DNA of 64,000 nt from Trachipleistophora hominis (Eukaryota; Microsporidia; Pleistophoridae). The position numbers and the translations under genes were made by a program. The notes under the pieces are model-generated. The model saw only the letters and a list, made by a program, of their open reading frames with translations. It was not told the origin of the DNA and ran no database searches. How positions within the stretch are numbered: the first letter of the stretch is position 1; every line of letters begins with the position of its first letter. Positions 35,596 to 44,444 of the stretch are shown here, one piece after another. The stretch covers positions 134,244-198,243 of the forward strand of contig JH994035.1 in assembly GCA_000316135.1 (NCBI GenBank), given 5' to 3'.

Positions 35596-35698
35596 CTTAA
35601 AAGTATGTTTAATCATCACCCCACCACATATCATCCAATTTAACACACTTTTTTAGTCCGCTTGGACCGACCATGACCACCTGTCTTTGGTTCATGGT
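35596..35698 (-). repeat. Dispersed repeat family 1, full-length copy
   Basis: Reverse orientation. On the minus strand: ACCATGAACCAAAGACAGG, the stem GAC..GTC replacing GGC..GCC, GGTCC-AAGC-GGACT, and the tail GGGGTGATTAAACATACTTT. Confidence 0.75.
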
Positions 35699-35734
35699 GT
35701 AATTATGTGATTTCTTAAAGAAATTACGTTCAAC

Positions 35735-35899
35735 GTCTTATCAATCCAGGAGAGATCGTTTAGGTGTATGGGAAGTGTTGGGAATTAATTATACGATCTT
35801 TCAAAAAAATGTCTTATCAATCCAGGAGAGATCGTTTAGGTGTGTGGGAAGTGTTGGAAATTAATTATACGATCTTTCAAAAAAACGTCTTATCAATCC
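35735..35899. repeat. 76-bp tandem duplication derived from repeat family 1
   Basis: Two nearly identical 76-bp units start at 35735 and 35811, and a third unit begins at 35887 but stops after 13 bp (GTCTTATCAATCC). Each unit holds AGGAGAGATCGTTTAGGTGT and GAATTAATTATACGATCTTT, which resemble the right half of family 1. The array ends about 110 bp before the SEC61 start. Confidence 0.8.
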
Positions 35900-36008
35900 T
35901 TACAACGTGCGATACTTGTCACCCGTTCCCCATAAATTACCAATTTAATTAAAAAAAGTTTTTCAAAGGACTCGAACATGGGTTATAAAAAGAAAAAAAT
36001 ATTTATGC

Positions 36009-37430
36009 ATGGCATTTCGAGCACTTTCGCTGATCAAGCCTTTCGTTCCGTTTCTGCCGGAGGTGCAGCTGCCCGGCCGAGAAATAAACTTCCAAGAGAA
36101 ATTCGTGTGGACAGGCGTTGCACTGCTCATATATCTCGTGTCATCGCAGGTTCCGCTCTTCGGCATTCTGAACACGAACTCAGCTGACCCGTTTTACTGG
36201 ATGAGAATGATGATGGCGAGTAACAGGGGCACATTGATGGATCTGGGAATATCGCCGGTGGTTACGTCCAGCATGATCATGCAGATGCTGAGCAGCCTAG
36301 AGATTGTGCGGGTGAACAGCAAAGTGAAGGAGGACCAGACCTTGTACAGCGCTGCCAGCAAGCTGCTTGCGGTGCTGCTCACGGTTGGGCAGAGCATTGT
36401 GCAGGTGAGCACGGGGTTTTATGGGCCGACCAGTGATATCGGGATACAAGTGTCTCTCCTGCTTGTTATTCAGCTGTTCTTCTCCGGCATTATCATCATT
36501 CTGTTGGACGAGCTGCTGCAGAAGGGGTACGGCCTAGGCTCTGGCGTGAACCTGTTCATTGCGACCAACGTGTGCGAGAGCATCGTGTGGAAGGCGCTCA
36601 GTCCGAAGATGCACACGACGGCCCGCGGAATAGAATTTGAAGGCTCGCTCATCGCGCTCTTCCATCTGCTGTTCGTGCGCAAGAACAAGCTGTACGCCCT
36701 GCACGAGGCGTTCTTCAGGGAGAATCTGCCCAATATGATGACGCTCACCTCAACGCTCTTCATCTTTGCGCTTGTTATTTACGTCCACGGCGTGCGCGTG
36801 AATTTGCGCACCGAGTCTCTGCAGGTTAAAGGACAGCAGGGCAATTACCCCATCAAGCTGCTGTACTCGTCAACGATGCCGATCATCGTGCAGAATTACA
36901 TCATTTCGCACGCTTCCACGGTGTCCCGATTTCTTTACCAGAAGTTCCCCGATGTCTTTCTCGTACGCCTTCTGGGCGTGTGGACCATGCGTAAAAACGG
37001 CAAAATGGTGCCGATCAGCGGCATCTGCTACTTCCTGTTCCCGCCCGACTCACTGATGGACATTTTCCGAAAGCCTCTTTATTTTATGGTCTACACCAGC
37101 ATAGTTCTCCTCAGCTCAGCGTTCCTATCACGCGCATGGATTGATATGACAGAGAGTAACCAGAACGATGTCGCACGCTCACTCATAAACAGGCGCGTTA
37201 CAATCAAGGGCGTGCCTGAACGTAATCTTGCGAACAAGTTGGGCGAGTACATCCCTACGGCAGCGTTTCTTGGTGGCCTGGTCATAGGATTTATTGTAAT
37301 GCTCTCCAATATTCTTGATACGATAGGCTCTGGCACGAACATCTTCTTGGCAGTATCCATCGTATGGCAGTACTGCGAGCTGTTCAATAAGGAGGCTGCT
37401 AAGAGGGGAGGATTACTCGTGGTGGACTGA
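36009..37430 (+). CDS. SEC61: Sec61 alpha subunit, ER protein translocon channel
   Basis: The 473-aa, ten-helix membrane protein begins in the conserved way (MAFRALSLIKPFVPFLPEVQ then QEKFVWTGVALLIYLVSSQV). Further SecY/Sec61 blocks include GILNTNSADPFYWMRMMMAS, GISPVVTSSMIMQML, GYGLGSGVNLFIATNVCE and, near the end, IPTAAFLGGLVIGFIVML. Sec61 forms the channel through which secretory and membrane proteins enter or cross the ER. Length matches yeast Sec61 (480 aa). The ATG at 36009 fits family alignment; GGG lies at about -26. The coding sequence is clearly more GC-rich than flanking DNA and most genes in the window, sharing that trait with TAF2. Confidence 0.97.
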   Translation: MAFRALSLIKPFVPFLPEVQLPGREINFQEKFVWTGVALLIYLVSSQVPLFGILNTNSADPFYWMRMMMASNRGTLMDLGISPVVTSSMIMQMLSSLEIVRVNSKVKEDQTLYSAASKLLAVLLTVGQSIVQVSTGFYGPTSDIGIQVSLLLVIQLFFSGIIIILLDELLQKGYGLGSGVNLFIATNVCESIVWKALSPKMHTTARGIEFEGSLIALFHLLFVRKNKLYALHEAFFRENLPNMMTLTSTLFIFALVIYVHGVRVNLRTESLQVKGQQGNYPIKLLYSSTMPIIVQNYIISHASTVSRFLYQKFPDVFLVRLLGVWTMRKNGKMVPISGICYFLFPPDSLMDIFRKPLYFMVYTSIVLLSSAFLSRAWIDMTESNQNDVARSLINRRVTIKGVPERNLANKLGEYIPTAAFLGGLVIGFIVMLSNILDTIGSGTNIFLAVSIVWQYCELFNKEAAKRGGLLVVD

Positions 37431-37528
37431 TAAAAATAAACGGTGTTTGTTTTTATATCTTTGTGTTTCTTGCGGTTAAGGCTACGCTGTCAATAACCAG
37501 GGCAGTTGAACAGTACGGAACGCTCCTT

Positions 37529-37631
37529 GTAGCTACGCTACGTTTAGGAGGATTATCTTGTTAAGCTGAGCATCTGCTCAGCTTTAAGTTACAGTTTGAG
37601 TTACTGACGGGTCTTAATCTTAGGATAAGAC
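37529..37631. ncRNA. Candidate structured RNA (three hairpins) downstream of SEC61
   Basis: Three perfect inverted repeats follow within 103 bp: GTAGC-TAC-GCTAC (37529-37541), AAGCTGAGCA-TC-TGCTCAGCTT (37563-37584), and GTCTTA-9 nt-TAAGAC (37611-37631). The region is richer in GC than surrounding spacer and has no convincing frame. It resembles no snRNA, SRP or RNase P RNA that I can recognise. It could instead be an unusual DNA cruciform or a repeat remnant. The strand is not determined. Confidence 0.35.
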
Positions 37632-38488
37632 ACTAATTGTTCATATGTGTAATGCTTGTATTTTAGCATTCAGGTTTTCTATAAAGCTTTTTATTACGGA
37701 CAAGCATCGTAACATAAACGAACGGTCTATACAGTGTTTATAGCTCTTACTGCTTGTCTTGATTGTTAATATACGTAATTTATTAACGTTTGAACAAAAG
37801 AATTAAACACCTGTTCTTGAAAGAAAATTTAATTGATCCTTATACTTAAACAAAGAAAATTAACACCCGTATTCTCAAAATTATTACCTTCTCAGGTCAA
37901 TCTTAAATATCTATTTAAGCAGTTCTTACAGTTCAATGTTTATGATCATTACGGTGACTTATTCCGTAAAACTGCATTTAGAGTGAAGAAAGGCCTTTAA
38001 ACTCCGTAAGAAGTAGAGAGACGTATTTTCTTTAAAAATCGTTATTAAAATTAAATTTATTTATCACTCTTCCACGCTACTACGGCACATCACATGAGAA
38101 AATCGTTATCTCTTATAAGTATAAGAGATACATTTACTGTATTTGCTCTTATAAACATAAAGAATGCTGTTACTGTATTTATCTAAGATTAAACATGGAT
38201 AGTTCCTTCTGCAGCGTATTTTTAGAATAAATGGTGATTGCTGAATTAATTACACGAATAAGTGTTTGCAGTATATTCTGAGGAGAATGGTGTACAAAAA
38301 TGTTCATTTCTTTCAATACATGCATATTTTCTAAGTGATGAGATGAATTGTAGCTCCTGATACATCACTATTCTATCTTTTCTTCTATCTTTGTTTATAG
38401 TCACGTTAAACGTATTATATTACGCGTTGTTTTTATCGTGACATTAAATTTGGTTGATTAGTTTGTTCTGTTTAGGTGTTATTCATTT

Positions 38489-38592
38489 CATGAGCTAAGA
38501 GTCGTTGAGCTGGGATTGGTGCTAAACATACCAGAAGAACTTATTTAGTGCTGTAGGAAATGTTGAAACTAATTAAACGAACTTTAATCATA
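38489..38592 (+). repeat. Dispersed repeat family 1, diverged copy
   Basis: CATGAGCTAAGAGTCGTTGA, ACCAGAAGAACTTATTTAGT and GAAACTAATTAAACGAACTT follow in the family order. Hairpin arms are weak in this copy. Confidence 0.55.
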
Positions 38593-38760
38593 GTAAAGGT
38601 GTTATTTGTTTGTTGGTAAAGCTTTACAATCCGTTTTACAGGCTATATTGTTGTAGTATCGTAGGATTAAACATTATGAATTATATCGTTGGCTTATCTT
38701 CTGTTTTTATCATTATGGAAATTAAGTACGTACGCCTGTATAAACAGGTTTACGGTGTAA

Positions 38761-38886
38761 TTTCTTTTTCTTTGTGACACGCTCTCCTTATAAAACGTTG
38801 CAGAACGTGTTAATCTACGATAATTTCTTTTTCTTTGTGACACGTTCTCTTTATAAAAGCTGCAGAACGTGTTAATCTACGATAAT
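38761..38886. repeat. 63-bp tandem duplication with inverted GACACG/CGTG ends
   Basis: Two units start at 38761 and 38824, each with TTTCTTTTTCTTTGTGACAC and TGCAGAACGTGTTAATCTAC. Within a unit ACACGTTCT (second copy) pairs with AGAACGTGT, giving a nine-bp inverted repeat; in the first copy the left arm reads ACACGCTCT. Confidence 0.75.
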
Positions 38887-38912
38887 TGAACACTCTCACA
38901 ATTTGAACAAAT

Positions 38913-38993
38913 TCTTTTTTAAAAGTCTGTTTAATTATAACCTCAGACATACCGTTTAATCAAACATGCTCTTCTGGTCCGCTAGGGTTGATC
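38913..38993 (-). repeat. Dispersed repeat family 1, partial copy
   Basis: Reverse orientation: AAAAGTCTGTTTAATTATAA, CATGCTCTTCTGGTCCGCTAG. The head containing CCATGAACC is missing or decayed. Confidence 0.6.
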
Positions 38994-39197
38994 GTAATTT
39001 GAACGAATTACGGTACGATAACCCGTGTAGAAGAATAAATTTGGAAGTAAAAGACCTAAACGGTTAAACGCAATACTATTACTTATAAATCAACATTAAA
39101 TGAATATAAATGTCATATTCATGTGATCATTTGCATTATTAACACTTTTGGCACTATCCCAATAACAAATCTAATTTCCACGTTTATTCATATCTTT

Positions 39198-39437
39198 CTA
39201 TCCCAAGAATATTTCATAAATAATTCCTAGTACATTCAAAAATATAAGCGGTATGCTACATACAGTACGTACTGCCCTTATCAAATCAACAATTTTTTGT
39301 CTTGTTTTCGGCAGGTTATTTCGATATTCTGGCTGTAAAGGCAGTCCTAGTTTTCCTAGAAATCTATATTCATTCAGTATTACAATAGCGTTGATGAAAA
39401 ATACAAATGAATAAAGTATTCGGAATATCGAGAACAT
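39198..39437 (-). CDS. YOS1: Yos1-like ER-Golgi transport protein (IER3IP1 family)
   Basis: The 79-aa protein matches the Yos1/IER3IP1 family end to end: an N-terminal membrane segment with LYSFVFFINAIVILNEYRFL, a short polar loop, then RAVRTVCSIPLIFLNVLGII and the terminal YEIFLG (family: YELLLG). Length is as in yeast Yos1 (85 aa). Yos1 associates with Yip1 and Yif1 and is needed for ER-to-Golgi transport. The start is supported by CCC two bases before the ATG (minus strand; plus 39440-39442). It is one of several early secretory pathway genes in the window. Confidence 0.88.
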   Translation of the reverse strand: MFSIFRILYSFVFFINAIVILNEYRFLGKLGLPLQPEYRNNLPKTRQKIVDLIRAVRTVCSIPLIFLNVLGIIYEIFLG

Positions 39438-40937
39438 ATGGGTAAAGAATGGAAAAAGTAAAAAATATTGAAGGGAGTAATTTATTGTTGGAGAATGTTA
39501 TTAAACAATAATTATTGATAAGCACACGGAAAGAACGAAAATATTTGATATTAAAGTTCATTTGTTGGTGTGTGAAGAAAATTGAGGTGTTATTTAAACG
39601 AATTTTCAAGCAAAAAATACGTTCATTTGCTAAGAAATATTTAGGGAGCAGTGGGAGTGTTGGGTATTACGAAAAGATGATATACAAAACGGTTTTAATA
39701 GTACAATAATCACACTTATTCGTAGATATGCAGGAATTGCAGTTTATTGCTTGTAACTGGTGCACAAAAGTGTTGAAATAATCATTCTATTTTGTAATAC
39801 AACAAACTGTTAATGTTTTATAAACATAACAAAAATTCATTTGTTCCTTTTACTATAGAATAATATTATTGTTGATTGTGAACGAATGTAAGTGCCTCTT
39901 TTAGAACGGTGGTGCGGCTAATTTTACAGATTTTTGGTTAGGTGTAAGAATATAAATTATACCTGCAAACATGGTAATATCTTATTACACTGTCAAGTTT
40001 GATGTTAATCAACGGTAGATACATGCTATTTCTTAAGAGTATGTGTTTTTTCGTTTGATTAACGGATTAGATAAAAAACTAGTGGTAACTACTCATCTAG
40101 AATAATATATAGAACGACTGTGCTACGATGAGAATAAAGAAAGTGAAATATTCTAAATACGTCGTGCCATTCTATTCTAGATGGGTTATATGTTTAGTAG
40201 TAACGTTTTTTGCAATTTGAAATTTTAGACCATAATTAATTTACCTCTCAAAATCACTTGTGATAAGTTAAGGTGTACTTCTTGCTTTAAAGCAATAAAA
40301 TATTGCTGTTAAGATGGTTGATTGTTGGTATTGTATGGCAAGAAAGTTACTTTTACCATTTGAACATTGAATAGACATATATGTTTCATTACAACATCCT
40401 ATAAGAATTCAATAAACGTTTAACAGAGATCAACCACTAAACATAGTTACAATTTAATCAGAATGTTCATATTAAAAGATACTAATGCTTTTTTCACCAA
40501 CATGTTGCCGATCAATATAATATTTGAACATATTAACGATAATTATTATACATAATTACTATATTACACGTTTTATGTATTTATTTAAATCATAATTGGT
40601 ATATTTAAATCGTTATTACTTATCCTGCTCTTAATATAATATATAACCTGTTCCATATCATTACTTCATGTACGTTGTGTCTATACATGTACATATAATG
40701 CCGTTGATATTGCTGTAGTATGAACTTTCTTTATCGCTATTAAAGTTGATGGATACGATCGATCCGTATTATCACTATACCATTAAGTAGTCCTACAAAA
40801 TGTAAAAAGATCTAATTTATTACCAATCTATGATTGTTATATTAATTACTTGTTGCATCAGACGAATTTGCACTTTAATTGACCAGCATTTTACATACGG
40901 TTTAATTAATACCCTTTTCGATGAGCCTCAATAAAAA

Positions 40938-40995
40938 AAGGTTAGTCACCGGATTTTTTGAACAAACTTCTTTCTATCAGAAAAAAATTAACAAT
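40938..40995 (+). repeat. Short dispersed repeat, family 3, second copy
   Basis: GGTTAGTCACCGGATTTTTT followed by GAACAAACTTCTTTC and a long A run, matching 3938-4005. Confidence 0.45.
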
Positions 40996-41165
40996 ACCCT
41001 TATGGCTGAATCGGTACAGCCTTAGAATACGTACACAACGCGTAACCAATAACATGGGCTGGGAATAATTGAAAGTTGGTCAAAAACGTTGTTTAGTAAT
41101 TAAACTCTTAATTGGAAATATTCGATTAAAAATCAATAGTAGGAGAAAAGTTAATCTTGTTACAT

Positions 41166-41276
41166 ACCATGAACCAAAGGCCAGTGGCCATGGTTGGTCC
41201 CAGCGGACCAAAAGAGTGTGTTTAGCTAGATGATATGTTATAAGGTGATAATTAAACCAACTTTTAAAAAAATCTT
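41166..41276 (+). repeat. Dispersed repeat family 1, best-preserved copy
   Basis: Starts ACCATGAACCAAAGG. Hairpin 1 has outer arms AACCA/TGGTT around inner arms GGCCA-g-TGGCC. Hairpin 2 is TTGGTCC-CAGC-GGACCAA. Then AGAGTGTGTTTAGC, AAGGTGATAATTAAACCAAC and an A-rich tail. It has no coding potential. The A-rich 3' tail recalls SINEs, whereas the small size and inverted repeats recall MITEs. Confidence 0.8.
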
Positions 41277-41595
41277 GTTACATATTTTGTTACCAGTCTA
41301 TTACGCGTATTTCTCTCAAAAACAGTCTTAAAAACCATAAAAACATTCATATATCTGAACTTTATTGCATGCAGCGTAGCTATCAAAATAACTATCGGTT
41401 GCTAATTTAAACATTACATCGTATGAGGTTAAATTCGTTCAGGTACATTTCTGACCGTTTCACAGAAATATTGAAAATGACTAGAAAGCGATTTAACCCA
41501 TAGTAACACACAAAGCATAGTCTTTATTATCATCAGTAACGTATTGCGGCTTAACGATCGTTTCGTTATAAAATATTTTTCATTTAACGACCCTC

Positions 41596-43094
41596 ATGTC
41601 ACAGGAAGGAAACGAAGATTTGTCACAAAAAATTCTTAGAGATTTGCAGGAAAGCGGGGAGTTGGTGATTGATGATCAGGAGAGCCTTCACGGTGTTATT
41701 TTAAAGTTGGAGAGTAAAAATATGATAACTCATAAACTTATTGAAGAAAATGTTCCTATTTTGACTGACGAGGGACGTGATGTCCTTTTGAAGGGAAGCC
41801 CAGAGTTTCTGTATTTTATGAGTTTAATTGATGGGCAAGAGGCTGAAAAGAGCATTGGATTGAACTACGCAATGAAGAATAAATGGGTAAAGATTCAGAA
41901 CAAACGCGTCTATAAATTATTAGAACATGTAAAGGATGAAGTAAGAGATGTTCTTAAGTTGGTGAATGAAACTGCTGATGAATCAGTGGATAGGTTTACT
42001 AAAGGATCTGGGAGTGAACATGCGCTTGAGTCTACTGGGATGGATATGTCCCTGATTCAAAAGAAGGACAGAAAGCTAACAGAAAATGAAATTGATATGC
42101 TGAAGAAAAGAAAATTAATAGCAATGAAGAAAATAAAAAAATATTCTGTCAGCAAAGGACCCTCATACAGTACCTGTATACGTGATTATGCAACTGAGCT
42201 TACAGCTGATATGCTTTTGAACGACAGATACAAGCAGCTTGAGTTCAAGGAATACAACTTCAACACAAAAATTCGTTGTGAATCCGGTAATTTACATCCA
42301 CTCATGAAGGTAAAGGCGGAGGTTAAAAAATATTTTTGGAGCTCGGATTCTCGGAAATGCCAACCTCCCGTTATGTTGAATCGTCTTTCTGGAACTTTGA
42401 CGCGTTATTTCAACCCCAGAATCATCCTGCCAGAGAAATGCATGATACGTTTTTCTTGGCCAATCCGGAGAAAACGAGATTAACACCAACAAGTTACAGC
42501 GAACGTGTAAAGGACATCCATGAAGCATCGTATAAATGTGAATGGAATCCAGAAGAAAGTCTCAAAAATGTGCTGAGAACACATACAACAGCATGTTCTG
42601 CCCGTATGCTTTATGAAATCGGACAGAATAAGGATAATTTGCATCCTATCAAATTATTTTCCATCGATAGAGTTTTTAGGAATGAAAGTGTTGATGCCAC
42701 TCATCTTGCTGAATTCCACCAGATTGAGGGTCTTGTTCTTGGGAAAAATTTAAGTTTGGGCCATCTCATGGGCACTCTTCAAGGTTTTTATGAGAAACTA
42801 AACCTCAAAAACATAAAGTTTAAACCTGCGTTCAATCCGTACACGGAGCCTAGTCTTGAGATATTTGCGTTTCATGAAAAGATGAATAAATGGATTGAGA
42901 TAGGGAACAGCGGTATTTTCCGACCCGAGGTCCTCGAGCCTATGGGTATAAAGGATGATTGGAGGGTTATTGCCTGGGGGCTGAGCCTAGAAAGACCAGC
43001 TATGATAAAATACAATTTGGATAATATAAGAGATTTACTTGGTTCTAAAGTTAGTCTCGAATTCATAAAGGATAGCTCTATGTGCTATTTTTGA
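41596..43094 (+). CDS. FRS2: Cytosolic phenylalanyl-tRNA synthetase alpha subunit, with a frame break
   Basis: The start ATG has CCC two bases upstream (41591-41593). The N-terminal part (residues about 1-245) carries winged-helix tRNA-binding domains ([32 protein letters not shown]). The frame breaks at T5 (42333-42337): after [10 protein letters not shown] the conserved [20 protein letters not shown] continues in the -1 frame. The catalytic class II domain follows, with [20 protein letters not shown], motif 2 [11 protein letters not shown] and motif 3 ending GLSLERPAM. The joined length of 499 aa equals the family norm (yeast Frs2, 503 aa), so a single missing T is the likely cause. The enzyme charges tRNA-Phe as an alpha2-beta2 complex; the beta gene is not in this window. 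Confidence 0.93.
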
Positions 43095-44444
43095 TAAAAT
43101 AAAAGTTTAAATCGTTTTATTGTTGTAATAATGCATGGATTGTATATTTGCATTTCTTCCCGTGTTTTGGCCTATGATTTGTATCATGTCTTAGAACCGT
43201 ATAATTTGTGAAACGTTCAATGCTGGTAATAATAAGTTTGTGCTATACCGAGTTAACACGCGTATAAACTGTTATTCATAACCCTGTACGTTTTTTAATG
43301 TAAGTGTTTTACAGCCATCTATTAATACCAATATTGAATAAAAAAGCGTTTTAATAAACAAATTGGGAATGGCTCTATAACAGACTATACGAGTCCGACT
43401 ACTGCTAGGAACAAAATGTAGTAAAAAAAAATTAGTCTATATATGCTATTTATTTGAAATACAAAACAGTAATGGTAACAAATTCGTCTGTTTTCTGGCT
43501 CTGGACATATCTCATTTAATACGCCTAATTTCTCTGTAAATGATTAAATAACATTTTTTGATATACTTTTCTGCTACAAAAACCATGAATCGTTGTTAAT
43601 GCTCGCATCAATAGAAATTAGATATACAGTCATTTACGGTGCAGGACTCAAAAGAAAATGAGAAGTAAACTTTTATGACACACAATCATTTTTTAAAAAA
43701 TAATTCTGTGTTTAAATTCGAAATTGTGATATTGATCGCTTATTTGTGCCGTATTTAAGAATAATAGAAATGATTTATGAGAAATTTAACATTATATAGG
43801 ACAAATTCTGATTGTTCCGGTAAAATTATCAGTGAGCTGTTCCCAACTGATATGCGCTTAACTGGAATTATACAAATAGAAAAGAAACGTCGAAGATACA
43901 ATATTATTAAAACCAAAACTACCAAACTATAAGAAAAAACAAACCGAATACACCATCAAAAGAGAGTTTGCTGGTATAAAAGTATGATGATCATGGTTTC
44001 CCGAAAATTATAGAATCAAGTCGTCTTGACCTGGTAGCATATTTCGCATCTAAAATATGTATATAAACATTTATTATTTATTTTAATAATGCTTATATCA
44101 TTATTTAACAGTTATTATGCTTATAACATACGATTGACGAGACCTATGATCGACGGTAATTCCAGAATTTGCTAATAAAAGATACGGTGTAGTGGTGCGA
44201 GATGTAACCGAAATAACAACCAAAATCCATCGAAATGGATTAAACTAAATACAAACTATGCATAATAGCAGAAACACTATGCATTAACAAGTGTGTACTC
44301 AAAAGTCATTTTATCGTAGTCGCCCTATAGCAACTATCCAGAGAAGTGCAACCTAAGTTTGCACGGGTAGATTAAAAAAAACAAGCGTCCGAAAGTGATC
44401 AACAATCAAAAACGAAAATATCGAAAATTAATGTAATAAGCGAT
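43095..44444. other. 1.35-kb AT-rich spacer, nothing recognised
   Basis: Lies between convergent genes. No repeat of the described families, RNA gene or frame with good context was found. Confidence 0.5.

Larger units (their letters stand above)
29978..36008. other. 6-kb gene-free region with repeats and an assembly gap
   Basis: The longest stretch without a gene. It is strongly AT-rich and contains family-1 repeats (31833-31945, 33650-33722, 34361-34475, 34532-34638, 35596-35698), a 76-bp tandem duplication (35735-35899), and 818 N bases. No coding frame on either strand shows start context or family resemblance. Confidence 0.55.
37431..39197. other. Spacer with structured island, tandem repeat and family-1 repeats
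   Basis: Lies between convergent SEC61 and YOS1. It contains the hairpin cluster at 37529-37631, family-1 repeats at 38489-38592 and 38913-38993, and a 63-bp tandem duplication at 38761-38886. No coding frame is recognised. Confidence 0.5.
39438..41595. other. 2.2-kb spacer with one family-1 and one family-3 repeat
   Basis: Divergent spacer between YOS1 and PheRS alpha. It contains a family-3 segment near 40938-40995 and a full family-1 repeat at 41166-41276. A 64-codon frame at 39515-39709 is basic and lacks support. Confidence 0.5.

Noticed and set aside
39515..39709. 64-codon basic plus-strand frame upstream of YOS1
   Set aside because: Lysine/isoleucine-rich composition typical of chance frames in AT-rich DNA, and no start motif.
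42333..42337. Programmed frameshifting in PheRS alpha
   Set aside because: The site (TAT TTT TGG) is not a canonical slippery heptamer, and a truncated synthetase subunit would have no known use.
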